Counted from the first letter of the stretch, positions 25,037 to 34,229 are shown. The stretch: 64,000 nt of DNA from Xanthobacteraceae bacterium (GCA_023954195.1 JAMLIK010000001.1:868001-932000), one strand, 5' to 3'. A program made the numbers and translations. The notes: generated by a model not told the origin, from the sequence alone.

Positions 25037-26200
25037 TCATCGCGCCAGCTTCGCCAAGATGGGGTAGAAATCGCATACGACCCGCGATCCGTCCGCGCTC
25101 TCGATCGTCAGCACGCCCTCGTCGTCGACTTCCATCGACGCAATCGTGGGGCCATTGGCACCGCGGTCGCCCTTGGGCCCCGGCAGTCCACGCTCGCCCT
25201 GCTGACCGCGCCTGCCCTGAGAGGCGATCATCTGCCAGCCATCACCTGGGCAAGGGCCCGGCTCATCGCGCCTGGCGACGAAGGCGGCTCCGTTCAGCGC
25301 CACAACGTCGAGCGCGCGATAGTCGGATACGGTGTCCAGCCACGTCCCGCGAATCCGGAAGGATCGACCATCCTGACCGTCGGCACCGTCCTTGCCCGCG
25401 ACGCCGTCCACTCCGCGCTGCGCGATGCAGCGCCAGTCGTCATGCGGCGGCTGCCGGCCCGTATCGCATAGCGCCTGGTATGATCCGCCGTCGAAGGCCA
25501 CCACGTCGCCTTCGTAATACACCCTATCCTCCCAGGCTTTGACGATCGGAAGCTTACCCGGAGGGCCCTCGGGGCCGGGCGCGCCGTCCTTCGGAAGCGG
25601 CAGCGCGGCGACTGCGGCCGCCACCATGTCTCGAATAACCTCTGGATCGGCATCGCAGCCCGCCGGGGCGGGCGGCAGCGCGGCCACGGCAGTGCGCACC
25701 ATCTCGGCCACAACGGCGGGATCAGCGTCCTTGCCGGCCGGTGCCGGCGGCAGCGCGGCCACGGCAGCAACCACAGCCTCGTCAACCATCCGAGCTACAA
25801 CGTCCATATCGACGCTTTCGCCCTGCGGTCCACGCTCGCCTTGCGGTCCACGCTCACCAGTCTCTCCGGCTGGAGCAGCAGGGATGCCAGCAACCGCGGT
25901 CGCGACGATCTCCGTCACCATTGACCGGATGGCATCCATATCAGCCGCAGCGCCCGGTTCCCCCTTTGGGCCTTGCGGCCCACGCTCGCCATCCTTGATG
26001 GCCGCGAGACGATCCGAAAGCTCACGCTGCAAGCTGCGCACGCCGGCCGTAAGCGCGTCGAGTTCGGCAAGCCGCGCACGGTGCTCCGCGTCCCTCAGTT
26101 CGCGCTCATGCTTGGCGTCACGATGCAGGCCAGCGACGGCGCGAGCAACCGCCGCCGCCGCCGCGTCAGTGAACGACGCGAGAGATTTCTGCTGCGACAT
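25037..26200 (-). CDS. Collagen-like virion fibre with carbohydrate-binding-like modules
   Basis: 387 aa. Residues about 10-68 are an Ala/Arg coiled coil. Short Gly-X-Y collagen-like runs follow (GERGPQGPKGEPG, GETGERGPQGERGPQGES) with repeated helical VVAALPPAPAGKDADP segments. Two modules resembling small chitin-binding (CBM5/12-like) folds occur near 217-255 (WEDRVYYEGDVVAFDGGSYQ) and 281-325 (WLDTVSDYRALDVVALNGAAF). A further collagen-like run and a short C-terminal beta domain follow. ATG 26200 (MSQQKSL) starts after the portal stop region with 35 bp overlap. It is probably a head fibre that decorates the capsid. Confidence 0.8.
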   Translation of the reverse strand: MSQQKSLASFTDAAAAAVARAVAGLHRDAKHERELRDAEHRARLAELDALTAGVRSLQRELSDRLAAIKDGERGPQGPKGEPGAAADMDAIRSMVTEIVATAVAGIPAAPAGETGERGPQGERGPQGESVDMDVVARMVDEAVVAAVAALPPAPAGKDADPAVVAEMVRTAVAALPPAPAGCDADPEVIRDMVAAAVAALPLPKDGAPGPEGPPGKLPIVKAWEDRVYYEGDVVAFDGGSYQALCDTGRQPPHDDWRCIAQRGVDGVAGKDGADGQDGRSFRIRGTWLDTVSDYRALDVVALNGAAFVARRDEPGPCPGDGWQMIASQGRRGQQGERGLPGPKGDRGANGPTIASMEVDDEGVLTIESADGSRVVCDFYPILAKLAR

Positions 26201-27548
26201 GCTGTTCGATCTGCCGTTCGTAAAACGCGAAATCGCGACTCGCATCATCGTTTGCCGCGTCGTCTTGCTTCTCGCTGTCGGACGACTCGTCAGTCTCCGT
26301 CTTCGCCGCTTGCGGCTGCACCTTTCCGACAAGGCTAAGCGGAATGTCTTGCATCTGAGCGAGAAGTTGATCTCCGCCCTCCTTCTTCGGGAGGTCGAAA
26401 TAGCCGCGCGCCTCGTTTGCCGTGAAGACTCGACGCGTGCCGTTCGAAAAAGCGTCCACCATTTCTTTGAAAGACGAGCGCATCAGCGATTTTGTGTCGA
26501 ACTCGACGTACTCATCGGGGACGCCTCTCAGCCTGAAAAGCAGACCAAACGCTTCCTCGATGTGATTGAGGCAAAATCCGAGCCCGGATGCTCGCCACGA
26601 CGCCATCAGCGCCTCGGTTGATGAAAACGGCGTGCCACCAACACCGAGAACTTGCGGCGGAATGCGAAATGCCAACGCGACATTCAAGTCCGTCATTTTC
26701 AGCATCTCGGCGAGCTGACCGTCGTTGGCCTTGGTCTCGATCGGCCTTGCCTTGATGCCCCACGCCAAGATCGGCGTGTTGCCCGCGTTCTCGCCAGTAG
26801 TCTGCGCGACCCACGCCTCACGCAATTCATTCATCTGCGCCGGCGTCAATTTCTGATCCGTCTCCAGCAGAAACGACGGCCGAGACTGGTTGATGTAATA
26901 GGTCGTCTGACTGTTCAACGCCGCGCCGGCAAGCGCGAGATCCAGCGTCGTCGCCAGGATCGGGCTCTCGCCCTTCAGCGGATGTCGCGGAGTATGCAGT
27001 TTGACGTGCAGAACATCGCGCGCCGGGATCGGCAACGAGAAATCAAACCGTCGCTCCGCAATTTCATTTCCCGAAAGGTAGTAAAAAATCGAGCCGTCCT
27101 CTCCGATCACCGGCTGGCCGTTCCGCATCAGATGAATCTCAGCGATCTCATTGCGACTGTTGCGGATCGCCACCGCGAAGCCCTCGCCGCGCGAATAGAG
27201 GTGCCGCGTCAGGTTCAGCAGAAAATCCGAGATCGACTGATAGTCGTTCGGCCGCCGCAAGATGCGGCTGAGGTCTGAGGTTGAGACACGCTCACGCCCG
27301 CCGTCGTCGGTCGCCCGCCAATGGTCACCGGGACACATCGCAGCGGTTTGAGCGTAAGCCGAGATGCACGCCTCGACCATCGCGCTGCCTTCACCGAAAG
27401 GCTGGGCGTTAAATCCAAGCTGCCACCAGTTCATAAATTTGCCAGCCTTGGCCGAAAGCCATCCGCCATCGACAGCGTAAGGGCCGGGGCGGTATGAGCC
27501 TTCTGTCGCCTTCTCTTTCGATCCGAACAGGCGCGCCCAAAGACCCAT
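26166..27548 (-). CDS. Portal protein, HK97 family
   Basis: 460 aa; the dodecameric ring through which DNA enters and leaves the head. MGLWARLFGSKEKATEG, AYAQTAAMCPGDHWR, LLNLTRHLYSRGEGFAVAIRNSRN, HVKLHTPRHPLKGESPILA, VQTTYYINQ-like stretches and LNVALAFRIPPQVLG are typical portal segments. The C-terminal acid-rich tail (DESSDSEKQDDAANDDASRD) is a common portal ending. It follows the capsid and is followed by the collagen-like fibre. Confidence 0.9.
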   Translation of the reverse strand: MGLWARLFGSKEKATEGSYRPGPYAVDGGWLSAKAGKFMNWWQLGFNAQPFGEGSAMVEACISAYAQTAAMCPGDHWRATDDGGRERVSTSDLSRILRRPNDYQSISDFLLNLTRHLYSRGEGFAVAIRNSRNEIAEIHLMRNGQPVIGEDGSIFYYLSGNEIAERRFDFSLPIPARDVLHVKLHTPRHPLKGESPILATTLDLALAGAALNSQTTYYINQSRPSFLLETDQKLTPAQMNELREAWVAQTTGENAGNTPILAWGIKARPIETKANDGQLAEMLKMTDLNVALAFRIPPQVLGVGGTPFSSTEALMASWRASGLGFCLNHIEEAFGLLFRLRGVPDEYVEFDTKSLMRSSFKEMVDAFSNGTRRVFTANEARGYFDLPKKEGGDQLLAQMQDIPLSLVGKVQPQAAKTETDESSDSEKQDDAANDDASRDFAFYERQIEQHVAAEISRVVH

Positions 27549-27549
27549 G

Positions 27550-27774
27550 TTACTTGGCCTTGGCTTCGCGCGTCTTGTAGGCCGGTTTGTTGTCTTCCGG
27601 CTTCAGATCCTTGCCCCGCACATTATCGAGATCGACGCTGCGGCTGCTTGGTGTCTGACCGCGCATCGCCACCGCCACGCCATCGCTGTGTCGAAGCGTG
27701 CCGGCGGCATCAGGCCCGACCTCCGCCGGATCGACGACGCGGCCATCCTCAAGCACATACCAGGTCGCACGCAT
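27550..27774 (-). CDS. Small phage protein between portal and decoration protein
   Basis: 74 aa, basic/acidic, MRATWYVLEDGRVVDPAEVG at the N terminus. No family recognised. AGGAGG lies 5 bases upstream of ATG 27774, so that start is preferred over the alternative GTG at 27780. It precedes the portal by one base. Confidence 0.65.
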   Translation of the reverse strand: MRATWYVLEDGRVVDPAEVGPDAAGTLRHSDGVAVAMRGQTPSSRSVDLDNVRGKDLKPEDNKPAYKTREAKAK

Positions 27775-27796
27775 CAGCACCTCCTATCGTCAAGAG

Positions 27797-27819
27797 CCGG
27801 GGCGGGTTCGCCGCCCCGG
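27797..27819 (-). terminator. Hairpin after the decoration-protein gene
   Basis: A 9-bp perfect stem (CCGGGGCGG with complementary CCGCCCCGG, 5-base loop) lies 8 bases past the stop at 27827 on the minus strand. There is no U-tract, so it may be an attenuator or RNA-stability hairpin inside the head operon. Confidence 0.5.
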
Positions 27820-27826
27820 TTCGACA

Positions 27827-28198
27827 TCAGTCCTCAACGACGATCTGGAATTGACCGCTCTTGGCGTTGCCGCCCTGGGCAAGAGCGATTTTCACTCGAT
27901 CGCGGCTGAGACGGATGAGATCATTGACGCCCGTGCCGGAAGCCGCATAGAGCGCGGCAACACCCGCATTCGAATGAGTACCAGCGCGCGGGTAGCACGA
28001 CTTCGAGGCGTTGACGTCGTTCTCGGTCCAGATGCCTTCGCCGGTAGCCTCGGCGGTGATCGTAAAATCAACACCGGCCGCATAGTCGGTCTTGATGTAG
28101 TGGATGGCGCAGATCTTTCCGCTCAGGAAAGGCGAGTACGCGGTAGCGGTGCCATCCGCCGCCGTAACAACGTTCAGAGTAAATCGACGAGTTCCCAT
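27827..28198 (-). CDS. Head decoration-like protein
   Basis: 123 aa small beta-rich protein (TLNVVTAADGTATAYSPFLSG, VDFTITAEATGEGIWTEND). Placement directly after the capsid and its size suggest a head decoration or vertex protein. GGAGG lies about 9 bases upstream of ATG 28198. Confidence 0.65.
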   Translation of the reverse strand: MGTRRFTLNVVTAADGTATAYSPFLSGKICAIHYIKTDYAAGVDFTITAEATGEGIWTENDVNASKSCYPRAGTHSNAGVAALYAASGTGVNDLIRLSRDRVKIALAQGGNAKSGQFQIVVED

Positions 28199-28239
28199 GG
28201 CTTAAAGCCTCCAGTGCTGGGGTGTTTCGGGGAAATAGT

Positions 28240-28261
28240 GAGAGGGGCTAGCGCCCCTCTC
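28240..28261 (-). terminator. Hairpin downstream of the major capsid gene
   Basis: A 9-bp perfect stem (GAGAGGGGC, loop TAGC, GCCCCTCTC) lies about 10 bases after the capsid stop. A hairpin here often regulates transcript level past the most abundant virion gene. The U-tract is poor. Confidence 0.55.
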
Positions 28262-28270
28262 GAATTGTGA

Positions 28271-30199
28271 TCACCAAGAGGTGCCGTCGATCCAGTTCAC
28301 CATCCCCGAACGAACCATCTTCCAGGACACGTCCATGACCATGCGGACGCCCATGGAGTCGGTCTGGAAGAACGAGCGCACGGGATTGGCGGTCGTCGGG
28401 CCGGTGGCGCTGACGATTTCCGCCGGCGTGGCAGCCTCCATGTGGATCGTCGCCTGATTGCTGACCTCGAAGTCAGGCGCATCGCCGGACGCCGTGGCGA
28501 AATCCGTATTGCGGATCGCGATCAGACGGCCAGCCGGCACGTTGGTCGATTCGACGATGTTCAGTCGGCGGGTGAGCGGTTCCGACCAGCCGAACTCGCC
28601 AGCAGCGCCGGGACCCGGCATCATCGATAGCGCGAGGCCCTGGGCCGGGTTCATCAACACCGTGATGTTGTCGCCAGCATTAGCCGCGTAGAAAGGCGCC
28701 AGCAGCGCCTTCAGATCGGCCACGACCGCCTGATAGTCCCCGCCTCCGTAGCCACTGGCAACCGCAGCGACGCCGTTGAGCAGACCGGCCGGCCTGGCAG
28801 TGGTCTCCGCCACGTTGTCGAGGAGGGCCGCATCGAGCACCGCGGCGGTATCGTCGATGATCGCACGGCGCACGAGCTGTTCGAGATTCGGCGTGCTGCG
28901 CTTTGCCGCTTCGCGTGAGAACGGAATGATCACGCCGAGCTTCCGCGCGGTCATCGTGGTGGAGGCCGTGGTGATGCGACCGACGCGCATCGGCGCGCCT
29001 TCTGCGAAGAACGAACCGTTCGCGCCGCCAGCCGTCAGGCTCGGGATGTAGGCGGTGCCGGCAGCGTCGAACGAAAGGCTCATGCCCTTCTCCCGCAGGA
29101 GCGGATAGACCGACTTGGCACGCAGCGCGTCGATAAGCGCGGCATACGAGGTCTGCTGCAACTCCGCAGCAAAGCCGACCGTTCCAGTCGTCCCGAGCGG
29201 AGCGGCCGCCTTCGAAAGAGCCTCGACCGCCTCATTGCCCGGATAGCGCTCGCTCAGGATCGAGTCGATGGACTTCTCGCTCCACAGCGCACAGCTTCGC
29301 ACCACGGCGGAACGAACCAGCAGATCCAGGCCATTCACTTCGCGTTGAGGGAAACCAAGCGGCCGACGCGCGATCGCGGGAGCGGCCACATCGGCAGCAC
29401 GGGTCGCATTGACGCCGATCTTCTTCTCGGTCGCCTTGAGAGCGGCAAGCCCGCGTTCTTCGATCTCGATCTGAGAGTTGAGTTCTTCGACGGCGTCGAC
29501 GTCCAGAGTTTCGGCCGACGTCAGTTCGACGAGCCGATCCTTGCTCGCGGTCAAGGCGCTCTGCGCATCCTCGATGCGCTGGGAAAGGGTTTTCATGAGT
29601 TCTGATCCTTTGGGGGGCGACCGGCGGACCACTCGGGTGAGCGCCGGGTTCGCGGAGGTGACGTCGGCATGCTCGCCGGTTGCAGACACATCCCGTCGCC
29701 TCGTGTTGGCATGCTCGCCAAAGGCTAGGGAGATGGTTTCAGGTGATAGATTGAGCGACTTCGCCAAGGCGATCGCCGCGGGATTCGCGGGCACAGAGAC
29801 GAGGGACGTCTCAAGCAGCTCCTGTTTCGTATAACGCTGACCGCTGTAGGGCTTGTCTTTGTCGATCGGCTCCGATTCGAGCGGGCGGAAGCCGACCGAT
29901 ACGGCGCGCAAAATCCCCTGCTCAACCAGACTGATCAGTTCGTCGATGCGCTCGCTTGTGCCACGCGCGGCAAAGTTAAGCTTCGCAATCAGCTTCTTGC
30001 CTTCGACACGAATATTGGACCAGGTCCCGATCGGAAAAGAACTCGAATGGCCGAACAGCGCGATGGGGTTCTTCTTGAAGTTCGTCAGCACCCAACCGTT
30101 CGGTTCGACGACGTCTCCATAACGATCGAGCGTCGCATCCGACAACACGAATTCCATATCCGCCGACTTCTCGGCGGAGACCTTATGAATGATGGTCAA
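28271..30199 (-). CDS. HK97-type prohead protease-major capsid fusion
   Basis: 642 aa. Residues 1-165 are the HK97 (U35) prohead protease with VSVGFRPLESEP, KQELLETSLVSVPANPAA and the catalytic histidine in GHSSSFPIG. Residues about 200-300 are the coiled-coil scaffold domain (MKTLSQRIEDAQSALTASKDRLVELT). Residues about 300-642 are the HK97 capsid fold (LLREKGMSLSFDAAGTAYIP, VSWKMVRSGMVNWIDGTSW). TTG 30199 has AAAGGA upstream. An internal ATG (29596) with AGGA 9 bases upstream could give a scaffold-capsid product without protease. It follows the terminase by 19 bp. Confidence 0.9.
   Translation of the reverse strand: MTIIHKVSAEKSADMEFVLSDATLDRYGDVVEPNGWVLTNFKKNPIALFGHSSSFPIGTWSNIRVEGKKLIAKLNFAARGTSERIDELISLVEQGILRAVSVGFRPLESEPIDKDKPYSGQRYTKQELLETSLVSVPANPAAIALAKSLNLSPETISLAFGEHANTRRRDVSATGEHADVTSANPALTRVVRRSPPKGSELMKTLSQRIEDAQSALTASKDRLVELTSAETLDVDAVEELNSQIEIEERGLAALKATEKKIGVNATRAADVAAPAIARRPLGFPQREVNGLDLLVRSAVVRSCALWSEKSIDSILSERYPGNEAVEALSKAAAPLGTTGTVGFAAELQQTSYAALIDALRAKSVYPLLREKGMSLSFDAAGTAYIPSLTAGGANGSFFAEGAPMRVGRITTASTTMTARKLGVIIPFSREAAKRSTPNLEQLVRRAIIDDTAAVLDAALLDNVAETTARPAGLLNGVAAVASGYGGGDYQAVVADLKALLAPFYAANAGDNITVLMNPAQGLALSMMPGPGAAGEFGWSEPLTRRLNIVESTNVPAGRLIAIRNTDFATASGDAPDFEVSNQATIHMEAATPAEIVSATGPTTANPVRSFFQTDSMGVRMVMDVSWKMVRSGMVNWIDGTSW
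29594..29607 (-). promoter_or_regulatory. Possible internal start within the protease-capsid gene
   Basis: AAAGGA precedes ATG 29596 (residue 202 of the fusion) by 9 bases, in frame. The new product would begin at the scaffold coiled coil (MKTLSQRIEDAQ), that is exactly at the domain boundary. This would allow excess capsid subunits over protease without frameshifting. Confidence 0.55.
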
Positions 30200-30218
30200 C
30201 TTCGGATTTCCTTTTTGC

Positions 30219-32087
30219 TCAACCGATCATGCCGGCGACTTCGAGCTTTGCGCCTTCATTCATAAGCGCTGCGCCAACGGCCATCGCGGTTGTCACAATG
30301 CCGTCGATGCGACCTCGCGACTTGGCTTTATCGAAGCAACGATTGCCCTGTCCGTCCGGGTCGATAATCGCATTTGCAGCACACATATATGTCACCGGCG
30401 AATTATCGACCGAGATCGTTCCGTTCAAAACGCGATCTTCCAGCCTCTCAATCGACGTTGGCATCGTCAGTTGCTTTTCTTCAAAGACGCGCCGCTTACC
30501 CTGATTGTGTCGCACCAGTTTAAGACCGTGGCCCTCCGGTTTCCCCGGCCCCTCATATTGCCAGACCGCAAAGCCAATTTGCTCGCATGCCGAAATGAAG
30601 TCCGCCATGCCAGCGGCGTCAAAGGCCAGGAACTCCACATCATGTTCGGCGCAAAGCCGGGCCACCTCGGCGGCGGCGAATGTCTTGTCGATCGTCTTCC
30701 CCGCAAGCGCCGTAAAATCCACACTTGGATCTTCGGCCCACTCCACATATTTGGCGACATCGCGGCGGGCCCGATCGGCGAGCCCATCCTGAACCGTCCA
30801 GTACCAGGTCTTGACGAAAAGATGCTCAAGATCGCCGGTCTCACTGCAATCGGGCCGCTTCCAGCACGCCGATAACGCTGTGAGGTCGTTCTTTTTCGAC
30901 AAATCCAACGAGAGCCAACATTTCTCGCCCTTATGGTCTGCGGGATCGACGGGCACCTGTACGGCCGCCCACGGCTCTTCCTCCATCCAGAAATTGGCAA
31001 CGCCAACCGGAATGCCGAAGTACAGGCGCTTGACTGACATTGCGGTCGACATGCGCTCGCGCGCCGTGTTGACTTCGCCCCGGATGTTTTCAATGGGGAA
31101 CGTAATGTTCAGCGCCGGCAGCGCCTTGACCCAACACTCCTCATTGTCAAAAACCTTGTCGTGGTCCGCCTTGTCGACGCGAGCGATGAACGAGAACGCC
31201 TCGTCGTCAACGAACTCGTTGCGCGCCACACGTTGGTAAAATTCTGAATACTCCGTACCGACTATCTGTGTCGACGCCGGCGTGTTGGTGCCCAACAACA
31301 TGAGCGCATCGCCAGGCATCTTCGCGATGGCGCGCATCCACGTTTCGATGGAAGTATTGCTCTTGAACTCGTGAATTTCGTCCGCGCTTACCAGCGTCGG
31401 CTTGGGGCCCGAGATCGCCTCGCCGTTCGCCAGAGACTGAAATACCGAATTCGTACTTGGGTGTTCGATCTTGAATGCGTTGTCTAGGAAGCCTCGGATA
31501 ATGACCTCACCCAAGGATTCGAGCGTCTGATTGTCCTGCGGGTCGGTTCCTGGGATCGGCGCCCGACACATCGCGGCGGCATCCTTGAACAGCACATTGG
31601 CCGTCTGCTTGTCCTGCCCAATCGCATACACCTTCGCACGCGGGATTCCGTAGTATCCCATCATGTAGATGCCGATGGCCGCCATCAGCGGAGATTTTGC
31701 CTGCCCCTTCCCTGTTTCCAGCCAACCCGACCGGAAGCGCATACGTCCACTATCTTTGCGCCAGCCGAACAATGATCCGACGACGAACGTGTGCCACGGC
31801 AGCAGATTGAACGGTTCGCCGACCTTGGCGCCTTCGGTAATGGCGAGCACGCTCGGGAAGAACCCGAACGCATGCTCCGCGCGCTCCGGTGCCCAATATA
31901 GGCCGCGCTCCTTGCCATCGACCAGATCGCGCAGATGCCGCTCTGCCGCATACCGAACGAGTTCCCCTGAGACAATACGTCCATCCACAACATCACGCGC
32001 CCAGCGTGTCGTTGGGTCACTTGGGTACTGCCTTGAGGAAGCCGCCACCGATGATCGATGGCTTTTGCCTTTGGACTTTTCCGCCAT
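30219..32087 (-). CDS. Terminase large subunit
   Basis: 622 aa; DNA-packaging ATPase and nuclease that translocates DNA into the prohead. Walker A-like TGKGQAKSPL follows WLE. Walker B appears as PTLVSADEIHEFKSN. The C-terminal RNaseH-like nuclease has LSLDLSKKNDLTAL, VEFLAFDAAGMADFI and RGRIDGIVTTAMAVG. ATG 32087 overlaps the small subunit by 71 bp. Typical HK97-type order: HNH, TerS, TerL, capsid. Confidence 0.93.
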   Translation of the reverse strand: MAEKSKGKSHRSSVAASSRQYPSDPTTRWARDVVDGRIVSGELVRYAAERHLRDLVDGKERGLYWAPERAEHAFGFFPSVLAITEGAKVGEPFNLLPWHTFVVGSLFGWRKDSGRMRFRSGWLETGKGQAKSPLMAAIGIYMMGYYGIPRAKVYAIGQDKQTANVLFKDAAAMCRAPIPGTDPQDNQTLESLGEVIIRGFLDNAFKIEHPSTNSVFQSLANGEAISGPKPTLVSADEIHEFKSNTSIETWMRAIAKMPGDALMLLGTNTPASTQIVGTEYSEFYQRVARNEFVDDEAFSFIARVDKADHDKVFDNEECWVKALPALNITFPIENIRGEVNTARERMSTAMSVKRLYFGIPVGVANFWMEEEPWAAVQVPVDPADHKGEKCWLSLDLSKKNDLTALSACWKRPDCSETGDLEHLFVKTWYWTVQDGLADRARRDVAKYVEWAEDPSVDFTALAGKTIDKTFAAAEVARLCAEHDVEFLAFDAAGMADFISACEQIGFAVWQYEGPGKPEGHGLKLVRHNQGKRRVFEEKQLTMPTSIERLEDRVLNGTISVDNSPVTYMCAANAIIDPDGQGNRCFDKAKSRGRIDGIVTTAMAVGAALMNEGAKLEVAGMIG

Positions 32088-32523
32088 TGTTTCGTCGACG
32101 CGGCGTGATCGTCAGCTCCGCCTCGGCGGCCGACGCCATCGCATTCGCATCCTTCAGTACGGTGAACCACGGGTTGTAGGCCGGCTGCTTCTTTCCCTTG
32201 CGCGGAAACACCGCCCCCTCGTCCGCCACATGCCGCATCGCGATCTCGTAGAGGACATAGGCGTCAACGAGGCGCTTAACCTGCCGCTCATTCGCGTTCG
32301 CCAGCTTCTCCGAACTGCGAAGCTCACCGGTAATGATGCGCCATTGCCGCCGAGCCAAATCCTGATCCAGCTCGTCGGTGAATTGCGCCGCCCACTCCGG
32401 TTCGACCAAGCCGTCGACGACGGACAGTTCCACGCGCGGCGTCGGTGTGGTCATGACAGTCGGCGGGCGCGGCGTCACCTTCGGTTTTCGGCCTGCGCCC
32501 TCGCGTTTACCGCCCCTTGGCAT
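32017..32523 (-). CDS. Terminase small subunit (P27 family-like)
   Basis: 168 aa; binds the packaging site and recruits TerL. The N terminus MPRGGKREGAGRKPKV is the hallmark of the P27-like terminase small subunits. The central helical region (FTDELDQDLARRQWRIITGEL, LANANERQVKRLVDAYVLYEIAMRHVA) is the DNA-binding/oligomerisation core. ATG 32523 is preferred over TTG 32526. Confidence 0.88.
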   Translation of the reverse strand: MPRGGKREGAGRKPKVTPRPPTVMTTPTPRVELSVVDGLVEPEWAAQFTDELDQDLARRQWRIITGELRSSEKLANANERQVKRLVDAYVLYEIAMRHVADEGAVFPRKGKKQPAYNPWFTVLKDANAMASAAEAELTITPRRRNNGGKVQRQKPSIIGGGFLKAVPK

Positions 32524-32703
32524 CAACTTTGATTTCCAGGCTAATCAAACAACCAAAAATCGATAGCAGCATCAGAGGTATACATCTCACTCACTGGTTT
32601 GATTGCGATGGGGTGCCTTTGATTTTTGGTCCCAGTGCAAAGGCAGTCCCCACGCCGGTTGCCGCTCCCATTGCCCTGGATTTCTGCCTATCCCCCCATG
32701 GGG
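32524..32703. other. Gap between HNH and terminase genes, likely packaging site region
   Basis: 180 bp without a gene. It holds AT-rich tracts, GTATAC, and the palindrome CCCCATGGGG within CCCCCCATGGGG just past the HNH stop. In HNH-terminase phages the cos site commonly lies near here, so it is the best place to look for the cohesive-end site. No direct evidence of cutting can be read from sequence. Confidence 0.4.
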
Positions 32704-33081
32704 TTACCGGCGCGCATTCCATGGGTGGCCGGGGTCAAGCGGCCGACCACTGACGTCATTGCCGACAGCGTAGCCGCGAGCCTCCTCAGCCTGAATGATC
32801 CGATCGTGACAAGCCTTGCAGACCGACTCGTGGTTGGCGGGGTCGACGAATAGCGCCCAATCACCGTTATGCGGCCTGCGATGGTTTACCGTCGTCGCTG
32901 GGACGTCCTGTCCTTGCCGCAGATGCCGCTCGCAACGCGGCTGCCTGGCAAGCTGCTGCTGTCGGAGCCCCGTCTTGCCGCGCCATATCGCAAGATCATA
33001 GAGTGCCCGATGCGGCTTTTCCCGTCGACGCCGCGCGTCGTATTCGCGGTTACGCTCCCGACGATCGAGAGGCTTGGACAT
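32704..33081 (-). CDS. HNH endonuclease next to terminase
   Basis: 125 aa. Basic N terminus (DRRERNREYDARRRREKPHRALYD), then VNHRRPHNGDWALFVDPANHESVCKACHDRI, which has the HNH His and Asn and a CxxC pair. Phages of this type need an HNH nuclease with the terminase for cos cleavage, and this gene sits directly upstream of TerS, so that role is likely. It follows the previous gene with a TGA-ATG junction. Confidence 0.82.
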   Translation of the reverse strand: MSKPLDRRERNREYDARRRREKPHRALYDLAIWRGKTGLRQQQLARQPRCERHLRQGQDVPATTVNHRRPHNGDWALFVDPANHESVCKACHDRIIQAEEARGYAVGNDVSGRPLDPGHPWNARR

Positions 33082-33321
33082 TCAGCCTGCAATCTCGCAA
33101 TGCACCTGGCCGGCCACGCTCAGCGATTCCCGCATCGCAGCAACGCGGTGTTCGGCGTCGTCGAACGAGTAGGCCCAGACCTCGGAGCCCCATTCCTTGC
33201 CACCCATCTCGTAAGACAGGGCGAAGCGGTACATGGGTCGGCCGAACTGATCCTGTTGGATGTGGTCGGCGTCGGGCTGCTCGCGGGCGGCGCGGGCCTG
33301 GTCAAGGTTGATGACACTCAT
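33082..33321 (-). CDS. Small phage protein before the HNH gene
   Basis: 79 aa with no recognised domain. MSVINLDQARAAREQPDADH, then RFALSYEMGGKEWGSEVWAYSFDDAEHRVAAMRESL. It is soluble and acidic/basic in blocks, and conserved-looking in the Rhizobiales phage style. It stops immediately before the HNH gene. Confidence 0.6.
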   Translation of the reverse strand: MSVINLDQARAAREQPDADHIQQDQFGRPMYRFALSYEMGGKEWGSEVWAYSFDDAEHRVAAMRESLSVAGQVHCEIAG

Positions 33322-33401
33322 TCGGCCACCCTACCAGTTGAGCTATTCGGGCTGATTGCGGACATGAAAAAGCCGCGTCGAGTTTCCCCGCGCGGCGCAA
33401 A

Positions 33402-34136
33402 TCACTTGCCATTAGCAGAAGATTGGATCATCAACGGTCCCCTGTCAAGGCCCCGCTTTTGCGTCTCGATGATATCCCCAAATCGGCCAACCGATAACTC
33501 CGTTGCTGGCCCGGTCCAGCCTTCCGACGAAGCGCGAATATCATCCTCAACTTCCACCAACGCGCCGTTCCGTCGATAGGTCCTCGGCTGGTTGGGCACG
33601 ATCGGCGCACCCTCAAGTTTCCAAAGGCGCACAAGATCGTCCAATGCCTCGACCATGCGGCCGGACACGTACCCCTCGGCGCGCTTGCCGCTCAGCCCGC
33701 CGCCCGTCTGCGACCACTCCCCAGCAACATCCTCGACCCGCCGACCCTCGCCCACCAGCGAAACCAGCAGCCGCGACCCGATAGGGCCAAGCGCGCGCAT
33801 CACGCGCGACAATTCCAGCGAAGCTCGGATCAAACCATCCGATATCGGATCACCAGCGCCGCCGCCGTCCACCGGCTCCTTGGTTGTATCCATGGCCTGA
33901 TTGCGGCCGACGGCGGCCATTTCCCACAACTTCCGGAAACGATCACCGGCCTGCTTCTGCGAGGCGTCGATCCGGCCCCGGCTGTGCATGTGATCGATCG
34001 ACGATTCCCGCACGTTGACCTTGGCGACGTAGCGCTGCCCGGGCTCAAGCGGATCGTCAACCATGCGCTCGCCATGCTCGACACGACCCTCTGCGCCGCA
34101 GGACAGGTAAGGAACGCGTTTCTTTGATTTTGCCAT
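33402..34136 (-). CDS. DUF6456-like phage protein
   Basis: 244 aa from ATG 34136 (MAKSKKRVPYLS). A helical region DASQKQAGDRFRKLWEMAAVGRNQAM and SDGLIRASLELSRVMRALGPIGSRLLVSLVGEGRRVEDVAGEW resemble the DUF6456 family of alphaproteobacterial DNA-associated proteins. The tail (RTYRRNGALVEVEDDIRA) is beta-like. The family function is unknown. An alternative start lies at 34163. Confidence 0.6.
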   Translation of the reverse strand: MAKSKKRVPYLSCGAEGRVEHGERMVDDPLEPGQRYVAKVNVRESSIDHMHSRGRIDASQKQAGDRFRKLWEMAAVGRNQAMDTTKEPVDGGGAGDPISDGLIRASLELSRVMRALGPIGSRLLVSLVGEGRRVEDVAGEWSQTGGGLSGKRAEGYVSGRMVEALDDLVRLWKLEGAPIVPNQPRTYRRNGALVEVEDDIRASSEGWTGPATELSVGRFGDIIETQKRGLDRGPLMIQSSANGK

Positions 34137-34229
34137 ATCTCGCCGCCCCTCGTTTGCGTCCAATCAGTATCCAAACCGCTCTACGCCCCACAAATATCAA
34201 CTCCCGCGACCAGCGGATGCCGGGTGCGG

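Noticed and set aside
25539-26621. Plus-strand Ser/Ala/Pro-rich protein
   Set aside because: Antisense of the collagen-like gene; composition follows from the repeated Gly-Pro codons.
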